This document shows positions 30,372-38,045 of a DNA stretch of 64,000 nucleotides, piece after piece. The stretch spans positions 372,001-436,000 of the forward strand of contig NZ_FZOO01000003.1 in NCBI RefSeq assembly GCF_900188375.1, given 5' to 3'. Positions within the stretch are counted from its first letter, which is position 1; every line of letters begins with the position of its first letter. A program made the translations under genes and the position numbers. Source of the stretch: Geodermatophilus pulveris (GTDB lineage Bacteria; Actinomycetota; Actinomycetes; Mycobacteriales; Geodermatophilaceae). The notes below the pieces were generated by a model, which saw nothing but the letters and a program-made list of their open reading frames with translations, ran no database searches and had not been told where the DNA came from.

Positions 30372-30812
30372 TCAGCGCACCGCCGCCGCGCGCACCACGC
30401 CGCTGCCGGCGTGCCGCCAGTCCCGCGGCGGGGCCGTCTCCACGACCCGCTTGCCCAGCGGGAACAGGCCGACCGCGGCCAGCTTGAACGAGGCGATGCC
30501 GAACGGGATGCCGATGACCGTCAGGCAGAAGCCGATGCCGGCGACCACGTGGACCAGCGCCAGCCACCACCCGGCCACCAGGAACCACAGCACGTTGCCC
30601 AGGGCCGAGGCCACCCCGGCACCGGGTGCGGGCACCGTCGTCCGGCCGAAGGGCCACACCACGAAGCCGGCCAGCCGGAAGGCCGCGATCCCGAAGGGGA
30701 TGGTGACCACCAGCAGGCAGGCGATCAGCCCGGCGAGGGCGTAGGCGAGGGCCAGCAGCCAGCCCTGCAGGACCAGCCACACCAGGTTGAGCACCGTCCG
30801 GAGTCCGTCCAC
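30372..30812 (-). CDS. YccF-domain inner membrane protein
   Basis: 146 residues with two YccF repeats. RTVLNLVWLVLQGWLLALAY and the later NVLWFLVAGWWLALVHVVAG are parallel, each followed by an IPFGIA-F-L motif (TIPFGIAAFRLAGFVVWPFG, IGIPFGIASFKLA). Four or more membrane spans. Function of YccF proteins is unknown. GTG 30812 begins the first conserved repeat. A cluster of GTTCC/GGAAC half-sites lies in its upstream region. Confidence 0.88.
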   Translation of the reverse strand: MDGLRTVLNLVWLVLQGWLLALAYALAGLIACLLVVTIPFGIAAFRLAGFVVWPFGRTTVPAPGAGVASALGNVLWFLVAGWWLALVHVVAGIGFCLTVIGIPFGIASFKLAAVGLFPLGKRVVETAPPRDWRHAGSGVVRAAAVR

Positions 30813-30858
30813 ACCTGTTCCACGGACCTGGGAACGGCTCGGTTCCCCGGCCCTCGCA

Positions 30859-30882
30859 CGCTGCCCACCACGGTGGGCAGCG
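30859..30882 (-). terminator. Terminator of the biotin transporter operon
   Basis: Arms cgctgcccacc (30859-30869) and ggtgggcagcg (30872-30882) are perfectly complementary with only two bases between. It lies 31 nt after the MOSC gene stop on the reverse strand. Confidence 0.65.
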
Positions 30883-30912
30883 GGCCGGAGCGCCGGTGGG
30901 GACGGGGAGCGG

Positions 30913-31449
30913 TCAGGCGGGGACGATGCGCGGCACCGGGCGGTCGGCGCCGGTGGGCGCACCCCGCCGCGCGGCCTCCTCCTCGGGGACCGCCCGCACC
31001 GCCGCGCCCTCGGTGACGACCGCGCCGGCGAAGACCGCCGCGTTGATCCCGCCCCGGTGCACCATCGCCTTGACCAGCCGGGCGCCGGTCAGCCGCTCGA
31101 GGTGGGTGCACGGCGGGCAGCGCTTCACGCCGAACAGCAGCGCGTCCCCGACGGCGAACCAGCGGCCCACCAGCGACGGCAGGCCCACGCCCGTGGTCAC
31201 CAGGTTCCGCCGGGTGTCGCCCGGGCCCAGCGGCACGCCCACCTCCGCCGCGACGGCGGCCACGTCGGCCCGGTCGATGAGGGTGACCTGCTTCTCCAGA
31301 TCCGGGTAGGCCGCCCAGGTGCCGCCGCCCAGCGCGTAGCGGTCACCCTCCAGCCCCACCCCGGCGACCAGCCGCGCCGAGGGCACCCGCCGCATCGGCG
31401 CCGCCGCGGCCGACGTCAGCCAGATCCCGGTCAGCACGCCGTCGTCCAT
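30913..31449 (-). CDS. MOSC-domain protein
   Basis: 178 residues. VAGVGLEGDRYALGGGTW, TRRNLVTTGVGLPSLVGRWFAVG and the cysteine-containing GVKRCPPCTHLERLTG match the MOSC (Moco sulfurase C-terminal) fold, including its conserved Cys. Such proteins transfer sulfur or bind molybdenum cofactor. Here it is the last gene of the biotin transporter operon, overlapping ecfT by ATGA. A sulfur or N-hydroxylated-substrate role is inferred from the family only. Start ATG 31449. Confidence 0.88.
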   Translation of the reverse strand: MDDGVLTGIWLTSAAAAPMRRVPSARLVAGVGLEGDRYALGGGTWAAYPDLEKQVTLIDRADVAAVAAEVGVPLGPGDTRRNLVTTGVGLPSLVGRWFAVGDALLFGVKRCPPCTHLERLTGARLVKAMVHRGGINAAVFAGAVVTEGAAVRAVPEEEAARRGAPTGADRPVPRIVPA

Positions 31450-32075
31450 CACGCCCTCCTCGGCCGGCGCACCGGCACGTCGTCCGCACCCCGGGCGTCC
31501 AGCGCCTCGCCGAGCGTGTGCGCCAGCTGCAGCACCTGCACCAGCAGCGGGACCAGCAGGCCCAGCCGCACCCCGGACGCCCCGCGGGCGGCCTGCGCCT
31601 CGCGGATCCGCGCGGCCCGCTCGGCGACGACGGGGATGAACCGCAGCGTCATCGCCACCAGTAAGCCCACCCGCGCGGGGCGCACGCCGACCACCTCCAG
31701 CGGCCGCAGCAGCCACTCCACCACGGCCACCAGCTCGGTCACCCGGGTGGTCGCCGTGACCACCGCCGCGGCCAGCACCAGGGCGAGCAGCCGCAGCACC
31801 GCCACCGTCCCGGTCAGCGCGTCGGTCACCAGCAGGTGGAAGCCGAACAGGCCGGCCAGCAGCAGCCACACCGGCCGCACCTGCGCCCACAGGGCCCCGG
31901 CCGGCAGCCGGCCCAGGAGCAGGCCGGTCGCCAGCACCGCGGCCAGCGCGGCGAGGACCACCTCGATCCGGGGGACGGCGAACAGCCCCGTGCCGAGGGC
32001 GGCGAGCCCGGCGAGCTTCAGCCCGGCCCGCGCGCGGTGCACCGGGCTGGTGCCCGGCCGGTACAGCGACAGCAT
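31449..32075 (-). CDS. ECF transporter transmembrane subunit (EcfT/BioN)
   Basis: 208 residues, about five membrane spans. The cytoplasmic coupling helices contain the Ala-Arg-Gly signatures: AQAARGA and, near the end, ALDARGAD. These contact the ATPases in ECF transporters. ATG 32075 overlaps the ATPase stop by ATGA, and its own stop overlaps the MOSC start. It couples ATP hydrolysis to biotin uptake through BioY. Confidence 0.92.
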   Translation of the reverse strand: MLSLYRPGTSPVHRARAGLKLAGLAALGTGLFAVPRIEVVLAALAAVLATGLLLGRLPAGALWAQVRPVWLLLAGLFGFHLLVTDALTGTVAVLRLLALVLAAAVVTATTRVTELVAVVEWLLRPLEVVGVRPARVGLLVAMTLRFIPVVAERAARIREAQAARGASGVRLGLLVPLLVQVLQLAHTLGEALDARGADDVPVRRPRRA

Positions 32076-32809
32076 CAGCCGCACCGGGCCACGTACCAGG
32101 GCACCGTCTCGGCCGGCGTCCCGTCGGCGGCCACCCGACCGTCCTCGAAGACCAGCACCCGGTCGAAGCCGGCCAGCAGCTCCAGGTGGTGGGTGACCAC
32201 GACGACGTCCTGCTCCAGGCCGTCGACGACCCGCGCGACCCGGCGGGTGTTGCGCAGGTCCAGCAGCGTGGTCGGCTCGTCGAAGACCACCCGCTGCGGC
32301 GCCATGACCAGCACGCCGGCGATCGCCAGCAGCTGCTTCTGCCCGCCGGACAGCAGGTGGGCGGGGTGGTCGCGGTGCCCGTCGAGGCCGTAGGCGACCA
32401 GCACCTCGTCGACCCGCCGGGCGATCTCGCCGGCCGGCACGCCCTGGTTGGTCAGCCCGAACGCGACGTCCTCGGCGACCGTGGGGTGCACGATCTGCGC
32501 GTCGGGGTCCTGGAAGACGAAACCGACCCGCCGGCGCACCTCGCGGGCCTGCGTGCGGGTGTCCAGCCCGTCGACCAGCACGGTGCCCGCGGTGGGCACC
32601 ACCAGCCCGTTGAGCAACCGGGCGAACGTGCTCTTGCCCGACCCGTTGGCCCCGATGACCCCGATCCGCGACTCGGTCAGCGTCAGCGAGACCCCTGTCA
32701 GCACGGTCCGGTCGCCGTAGGCGTGAGTGACCTCGCGCAGCTCGACGTCGGTCCGGGGGAGGGGCGGCGCCGTCCCCGCCGCACCGGCGCCGGGCCGTCC
32801 CCACCGCAT
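32075..32809 (-). CDS. ECF transporter ATPase (EcfA/BioM)
   Basis: 244 residues. Walker [11 protein letters not shown]-loop [21 protein letters not shown] (typical of ECF/CbiO ATPases), signature LSGGQKQ, Walker [13 protein letters not shown] and H-loop VTHHLE are present. The gene sits between bioY and ecfT, so it is the energising subunit of the biotin transporter. Only one ATPase gene is present, consistent with a homodimer as in BioMNY systems. Confidence 0.93.
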   Translation of the reverse strand: MRWGRPGAGAAGTAPPLPRTDVELREVTHAYGDRTVLTGVSLTLTESRIGVIGANGSGKSTFARLLNGLVVPTAGTVLVDGLDTRTQAREVRRRVGFVFQDPDAQIVHPTVAEDVAFGLTNQGVPAGEIARRVDEVLVAYGLDGHRDHPAHLLSGGQKQLLAIAGVLVMAPQRVVFDEPTTLLDLRNTRRVARVVDGLEQDVVVVTHHLELLAGFDRVLVFEDGRVAADGTPAETVPWYVARCG

Positions 32810-32827
32810 GCCCGCGACCGCCCGGTC

Positions 32828-33394
32828 TCAGCCGGCGGTCGCGCGCCGCGTCGGCAGCTCGATCACCGGGTAGGCGCGGCGCACCGCCACGGCGACCACC
32901 GAGGCGGCCACGGCCTTGACGACGTCCCCGGGGACGAACGCCAGCGCACCGACGGCCGACGCCGACAGCGGGATGTCGGCGTAGAGGCTGGTGAACGGGA
33001 TGCCGATCGCGTAGATCACCGCGATGCCGCCGATCAGGTTGGCGACCAGGGCCCAGGCGAGGTTGTACCGCCGCCAGAACCGCTCGGTCAGCCAACCGAT
33101 GACGAACGCGGCGACCGGCCAGCTATAGAGGTAGCCGGCCGTCGGCCCGACGAAGACACCCAGGCCCCCGGCGCCGCTGGCCAGCAGCGGGACCCCCAGC
33201 GCCACGACGGTCAGGAAGAGCAGCAGCGCCAGCGCGCCGCGCCGGGCGCCGAGCACCGAGCCGGCCAGCATCACGCCGAGCGTCTGCGCGGTGATCGGCA
33301 CGGGGATGCCCGGCACGGGGACCGGCGGGAACTGGCCCAGGACGGCCACGATGGCCGCGAAGAGCGCCACGTAGGCGAGGTCCCTGGTCTTCAC
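32828..33394 (-). CDS. bioY: Biotin transporter substrate-binding subunit BioY
   Basis: 188 residues and about six spans. DLAYVALFAAIVAVLGQFPP, PVPITAQTLGVMLAGSVLGARRG and GGLGVFVGPTAGYLYSWP match the BioY family, including the biotin-binding glycine/proline regions. It captures biotin for the ECF module encoded 18 bp downstream. GTG 33394 was selected because it gives the family start. The supplied biotin may feed the acyl-CoA carboxylase encoded at the left end of the window. Confidence 0.95.
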   Translation of the reverse strand: MKTRDLAYVALFAAIVAVLGQFPPVPVPGIPVPITAQTLGVMLAGSVLGARRGALALLLFLTVVALGVPLLASGAGGLGVFVGPTAGYLYSWPVAAFVIGWLTERFWRRYNLAWALVANLIGGIAVIYAIGIPFTSLYADIPLSASAVGALAFVPGDVVKAVAASVVAVAVRRAYPVIELPTRRATAG

Positions 33395-33946
33395 GACGAT
33401 CTCCTCCCGGGCCGCCCGCGCGGCCCCCGGCGGAAGGTACCCGAGCGCCGCGGCCGAGCCGCCCGGCGGGCGATCGCGGCAGGCGGCCGGGCGCCGCCGG
33501 ATCCGATCGCCGAGGGTGCCTGCCCGCTCACCTGCAGAGACGCCCGCCGGTTTGCCGGGCCCTGGTGGGCCGTGTTGTCTGGGGTGGCAAGCCCCTCGGC
33601 GAAGGCGGACGAAGGCATGGCATCCGGGTGGTGGGCGTCGCTGTGGCAGTGGGGTCGACCCGCACCGCGCGCCGTCCCCCCGGAGCGGTCGCACGGCGCG
33701 GGCCGCTCACCCCGGGGCGGGTCCCGGCCCTCGGGGCCGGAGCCGGCCGACGTGCCGGCCGCCGTCGACGAGGGGGTCGCGCACCGCGCTCCGGCCGGTG
33801 GAACGCGCGCCGGGGCGGCAGCGACGCCGCCCGGGGACACCGCGCACCTGCAGGCGTCCGGCCCGTCCGGCCGACCCGGGTCGCCCCCCGACCCGGACCG
33901 CAGCACCCCGCTGCGTCTTCCCCTCGAGACGACAGGAGCCCCACCC
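33395..33946. other. 552-bp intergenic region, no gene seen
   Basis: Separates divergent bioY and the roadblock gene. Open frames here are high-GC shadows with no recognisable family. I see no convincing riboswitch or biotin-regulator palindrome. A GACAGGAG ribosome site (33931-33938) belongs to the roadblock gene. Its large size suggests a long leader or regulatory region. Confidence 0.5.
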
Positions 33947-34315
33947 GTGGCACAGCTCGACAACGTCATCGCCGACCTGCTCGCGATCGAGGGCGCCAAC
34001 GGCGCCGCGATCGTCGACATCGACAGCGGCATGGCCCTCGCGGCCGGCGGCACCCCGGGCTTCGACCTCAACGTCGCGGCCGCCGGGAACTCGAACGTGG
34101 TGCGCGCCAAGCTGCGCACCATCACCGACCTGGAGCTCAAGGACGAGATCGAGGACGTCCTCATCACGCTGCAGAGCCAGTACCACCTGATCAACGTGCT
34201 CAAGGGCCAGGGCAACTCCGGCCTGTTCATCTACCTCGTGCTCAACCGGGTGACCGCCAACCTGGCGCTGGCCCGGCACAAGCTGCGCGCCGTGGCGGCC
34301 ACCGTCAGCGTGTGA
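33947..34315 (+). CDS. Roadblock/LC7-domain protein
   Basis: 122 residues. DNVIADLLAIEGANGAAIVD, DLELKDEIEDVLITLQSQYH and LINVLKGQGNSGLFIYLVLN fit the roadblock/LC7 fold, often found near small GTPases (MglB-like) in actinobacterial conservons. Here no GTPase or sensor kinase is adjacent, so it is a solo copy. The GTG start is preceded by GACAGGAG with good spacing. A strong terminator follows the stop. Confidence 0.88.
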   Translation: MAQLDNVIADLLAIEGANGAAIVDIDSGMALAAGGTPGFDLNVAAAGNSNVVRAKLRTITDLELKDEIEDVLITLQSQYHLINVLKGQGNSGLFIYLVLNRVTANLALARHKLRAVAATVSV

Positions 34316-34322
34316 GACCGCG

Positions 34323-34357
34323 GCGGTGCCGTCCGGCCGCGCGCCGGACGGCACCGC
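34323..34357. terminator. Bidirectional terminator
   Basis: Arms gcggtgccgtccgg (34323-34336) and ccggacggcaccgc (34344-34357) are perfectly complementary with a 7-nt loop. It fills the whole gap between the convergent roadblock gene and ABC ATPase. Confidence 0.75.
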
Positions 34358-35887
34358 TCAGGCGACGGTGGCGGCCTCGACGATCCGGTCCCGGACGGCG
34401 TCCACGGCGAGTTCCCGGGTGTCGATCCACCGGGCGACCCGGCCGCCGGACACGATGCCCACGCGGTCGCAGCACTCGGCCAGCTCGTCGGGGTCCACCG
34501 ACACCACGACGACCGACGTCCCGTGGGCGGTCGCCTCGTCGAGCAGCTGGCGGACCTGCTGGCGGGACCGCACGTCCAGGCCGCGGGTGGGCTCGTGCAG
34601 CACGACGACGTCCTGCGCCGAGGCCATCCAGCGGGCCAGCGCCAGCTTGTGCTGGTCGCCCCCGGACAGCGCGCCGAAGACGGTGCGGATGCTCAGCGTC
34701 TTGACGTCCAGCCGGTGCACCGTGCGGATCACCCCGCGCAGCGAGGCGATCTCGCGGCGCAGGTCGCTCAGCGCTCCCCACGGCTCCTGGGTGAGCGTGC
34801 GGGCGATCGTCTCCCCGGGGTCGACCCCGTCCGCGTCGTCGTCGGGGTGGTAGGCGGGCAGCCGCAGGGCCTCCCCGGCCGCCGGGCCGAGCGTGCGGTG
34901 CTCGCCGTGCAGCACGACCTCGCCGGTGACCGCCGGCAGCTCCCCGGACAGCGCCCCGGCGATCTCGCGGACGCCGGAGGAGCGGTGCCCGGTCAGCCCG
35001 ACCACCTCGCCGTGGCGCAGCAGCAGGTCGACCCCCTCGACCCGGCCGGGCACCCGCAGGTTGCGGACCCGCAGGGCCACGTCGTCGGCGGGGGCCGGCC
35101 AGGTCGAGGCGCGCACCGGGACGTCGTCGGGCGCGGACCGCGCCAGGGTGGCCGCCACCCGGGGGGCCGGCAGCGACACCGGCTCGCCCATCGTCTCCGC
35201 GGCCAGCCGGACCGGGTCCAGGCAGTCCGCGGGGCTGTCCAGGGCGATGACGCCGTCGCGCAGCACCAGCACCCGGTCGACCACCTCGAGCATCTCGGGC
35301 AGCCGGTGGCTGATGTAGAGCACGCCGCGGCCCTGCCGGCTCAGCCGGCCGGCGACGGCGTGCAACCGGGTGACCTCCAGGGGCAGCAGCGCCGCCGACA
35401 CCTCGTCGAGCACCACGAACCGGGTGTCCTCGGCGAGCACCCGCGCGGTCTCCACCAGGCCGTGCACGAAGTACGGCAGGTCCCCGACCCGGGTGTCCGG
35501 GTCCACGTCGAGGCCGACCTCGGCGAGCAGCACCCCCGCCTGCCGGCGCAGCTCCGGCTGGGGCCGCCCGGACTGCGAGGTGCCGCGGACCACGGCCTGG
35601 GCGACGGTGAGCCCGGGGTCGATGCGGACCTGCTGCTGGACGACGTCGACGCCCAGCAGGCGCGCGTCGGCGGCGGACAGCGGCGCGTAGGGGTGGCCGG
35701 AGAGCGTCATCTGGCCGGAGTCGGCCGCGGTGACGCCGGCGAGGATGTCGCCGAGGGTGGACTTGCCGGCCCCGTTGCTGCCGACGAGCCCGACGATCTC
35801 GCCCCCGTCGATCCCGAAGGAGACGTCGCGGAGGACGCGCCGTCCCCCGAAGGACTTCGTCAGCCGCTCGACCTGCAGCAACGCCAT
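34358..35887 (-). CDS. Sugar-type ABC ATPase with two nucleotide domains (RbsA/XylG-like), orphan
   Basis: 509 residues, two ABC domains. The first has intact Walker A GSNGAGKST but its signature region reads LPYFVHG instead of LSxGQ. The second has intact signature LSGGDQHK but a degenerate Walker A (GHRSSGVRE) and Walker B VVVLHEP, where His replaces Asp. The pattern leaves one good composite site (first Walker A with second signature) and one dead site. Such ATPases energise ribose/xylose-type importers. However, no permease or binding-protein gene is adjacent, so its partner is unknown. ATG 35887 is chosen for the family start. Confidence 0.88.
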   Translation of the reverse strand: MALLQVERLTKSFGGRRVLRDVSFGIDGGEIVGLVGSNGAGKSTLGDILAGVTAADSGQMTLSGHPYAPLSAADARLLGVDVVQQQVRIDPGLTVAQAVVRGTSQSGRPQPELRRQAGVLLAEVGLDVDPDTRVGDLPYFVHGLVETARVLAEDTRFVVLDEVSAALLPLEVTRLHAVAGRLSRQGRGVLYISHRLPEMLEVVDRVLVLRDGVIALDSPADCLDPVRLAAETMGEPVSLPAPRVAATLARSAPDDVPVRASTWPAPADDVALRVRNLRVPGRVEGVDLLLRHGEVVGLTGHRSSGVREIAGALSGELPAVTGEVVLHGEHRTLGPAAGEALRLPAYHPDDDADGVDPGETIARTLTQEPWGALSDLRREIASLRGVIRTVHRLDVKTLSIRTVFGALSGGDQHKLALARWMASAQDVVVLHEPTRGLDVRSRQQVRQLLDEATAHGTSVVVVSVDPDELAECCDRVGIVSGGRVARWIDTRELAVDAVRDRIVEAATVA

Positions 35888-36080
35888 GGGTGGGCGGGCC
35901 TCCCCAGAGAGGGCCCCGACCACAGAAGGGAGGGCCGCGGTGTCACTGTCCTCGCAACGCTGCGTTACGGGTCCGATGCTACTAGCCCGCGGGGCCGGCG
36001 CCTCCCGGAGCCGCCGGGCGGCGGCCCCGTCCAGAGGCTCGCCGTGAGCTCACGAGCGGTGAGGAGGGCGGGGTCCTCCG

Positions 36081-36506
36081 TCAGGCGATGGACAGGCCGC
36101 CGGGCGCGTCGTCCGGCCAGCGGTTCTGCATGCTGCGCGCGGCCATCTCCATGTACCCCCAGAGCGTGGCGTCCTGCTCGGGGGTCAGCTCCAGGGAGTC
36201 GACGGCCGCGCGCATGTTCCGCAGCCACGCGTCGCGCTCGGCCGGGCCGATGGCGAACGGCGCGTGCCGCATGCGCAGCCGGGGGTGCCCGCGGGCGTCG
36301 GAGTAGGTGGTCGGGCCGCCCCAGTACTGCTCCAGGAAGGTGCGCAGCCGGGCCTCCGCACCCGCCCAGTCGTCCTGCGGGTACAGCGGCGCGAGCACCG
36401 GGTCGCGGCGGACCCCCGCGTAGAAGTGGGCCACGAGCCGGGCGAACGTCGGTGCGCCGCCGACCTCCTGGTAGAAGGTCCGCGCCGACGGCAGGGATCG
36501 GCTCAT
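36081..36506 (-). CDS. glbO: Truncated haemoglobin, group II (GlbO-type)
   Basis: 141 residues. [42 protein letters not shown] and the proximal His in [10 protein letters not shown] (His81) match group II truncated globins of actinobacteria. Trp in the G helix region (RDAWLRNM) is also typical. It binds oxygen or nitric oxide. The MFS gene upstream overlaps it by 4 bp (ATGA), so both are co-translated. Confidence 0.93.
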   Translation of the reverse strand: MSRSLPSARTFYQEVGGAPTFARLVAHFYAGVRRDPVLAPLYPQDDWAGAEARLRTFLEQYWGGPTTYSDARGHPRLRMRHAPFAIGPAERDAWLRNMRAAVDSLELTPEQDATLWGYMEMAARSMQNRWPDDAPGGLSIA

Positions 36507-37900
36507 GCCCCCGATCGTCCCGCAGGAGGCGGGGCTGCTGCCACGTGACCCTGGGTACGGACGTAGCCGAGCAGCGGCGAGGCGACGGCGAGCAGCCCCA
36601 GGGCGCCCGCGGCGGCGACCACGACGCCGGTGGGGACGCCCTCCGCCGCGGCCCCGGCGGCGAGCACGCCGATGCCCTGGACGCCGTAGAGCCCGCTGAC
36701 CGCCACCCCGAAGGCGCGCCCGCGGTAGGCCGACGGCACCGCCTGCACGAAGGCCACGTTGAGCGGGATGGTCCACGCCGCGCCGAGGCCGGCGACGAAC
36801 AGCAGCGCCACCACCGCGGCGTAGGCGCCCTGGCCCGGCGCGCCCCAGACGGTGACCAGCCCGGCGAGCACGACCGGGACCAGCGAGAGCACCACCAGGG
36901 CCGGTACCAGCTGCTCGCGGCGCTGCTGGGTGAGGGCCCGCGCGATCAGCAGCCCGCCCACGGTCACCCCCGCCGGGTTGGCCGCCAGCAGGACGCCGAT
37001 CTGCGCCGGGCCCTGGCCGAGCTGGGCGACCAGCGGCGCGGCGACCCCCTCGGGTGCGGTGCCGAACAGGGTGCCCACCCAGGTGACGGCGATGATCGCC
37101 CGCAGCCGCGGGGTCCGGCCGATCAGCCGCAGGCCCTCGGTGGCGTCCCGCCGCATCGACCGCGGCCCCGTGGCGTCACCGCCGTCGTCCGGGGCCGGGC
37201 GGCGGGCCAGCCGGGCCCACAGCCACACCGCCGAGACCGCGAAGGTGGCCGCGTCGACCAGCAGCGCCGCGGACGGGTCGAACACCGCGACCAGCGCGCC
37301 GCCCAGCACGAAGCCGAGGACCTGCGCCACCTGCGAGCTCACGTTGGTCAGGGACGTGGCCAGGGCGTACCGGTCGCCGTCGAGCACGTCGGCCATGAGT
37401 GCGGAGCGGGCGGACTCGAACGGCGGCCCGCACAGGGCCACGACGAGCAGCAGCCCCAGCAGCACCGGCAGCGGGGTGCCCGGCAGTGCCATGCCCGCGA
37501 CCAGCACCGCCCGGGCCACGTCGGTGGCGATGAGCACCCGGTGCCGGGGGAACCGGTCGGCCAGGGTGGACAGCAGCGGCCCGCCGAGCAGCCACGGCAG
37601 GTAGCTGATCGCGAAGGTGATCGCCGACAGCAGCGGGGAGTCGGTGCGCTGGAAGACCAGCACGGTCAGCGCGACGCGAGCCAGCTCGTCGCCGATGGTC
37701 GACAGCAGGTAGGTGCCGAACAGCGGGCGGAACTCGGCGGCGGCGAACAGCCCGCGGAAGGTCGCCGGCCGGGGGGCCGCGCCGGTCGGGCGTCCCCCGG
37801 CCGGCGCGCTGCCGTTCAGCGGGCCCCTGCCGCGGCGCCCGCCGTGGTGCGCAGCGGCAGCGGCCGCCCCGTCCGCGACCGTGCGGGCACCGGCCCGCAC
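36503..37900 (-). CDS. MFS transporter (EntS-like exporter branch)
   Basis: About 465 residues with 12 membrane spans. It begins [34 protein letters not shown] and has [19 protein letters not shown], a motif-A-like loop of the MFS_3/EntS group. Function is probably efflux of a small compound. Its stop overlaps the GlbO start. The first 45 residues are Gly/Ala-rich and weakly supported, so the true start may lie further in. Confidence 0.85.
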   Translation of the reverse strand: MRAGARTVADGAAAAAAHHGGRRGRGPLNGSAPAGGRPTGAAPRPATFRGLFAAAEFRPLFGTYLLSTIGDELARVALTVLVFQRTDSPLLSAITFAISYLPWLLGGPLLSTLADRFPRHRVLIATDVARAVLVAGMALPGTPLPVLLGLLLVVALCGPPFESARSALMADVLDGDRYALATSLTNVSSQVAQVLGFVLGGALVAVFDPSAALLVDAATFAVSAVWLWARLARRPAPDDGGDATGPRSMRRDATEGLRLIGRTPRLRAIIAVTWVGTLFGTAPEGVAAPLVAQLGQGPAQIGVLLAANPAGVTVGGLLIARALTQQRREQLVPALVVLSLVPVVLAGLVTVWGAPGQGAYAAVVALLFVAGLGAAWTIPLNVAFVQAVPSAYRGRAFGVAVSGLYGVQGIGVLAAGAAAEGVPTGVVVAAAGALGLLAVASPLLGYVRTQGHVAAAPPPAGRSGA

Positions 37901-38045
37901 GGCCGGTGGTCCGCGCGGCCGGATGGCGGGCCGGTCCCGTCGTGGGCGGCTCTCATCACGGAGCGTGAGGCGTTCATCACCTCGATACTGTCAGGTGCAG
38001 GAAGGCCGCGACAGGGTCGGTCTCCGCCGTGCCGCCCACAGCACC

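Noticed and set aside
30830-30847. SOS (LexA) box, GAAC-GTTC-like
   Set aside because: Half-sites are separated by 6 bp rather than the 4 bp of the actinobacterial LexA box.
33395-33946. Riboswitch upstream of bioY or the roadblock gene
   Set aside because: The ggggtggcaagcccc stretch suggested structure, but I could not match it to any known riboswitch core.
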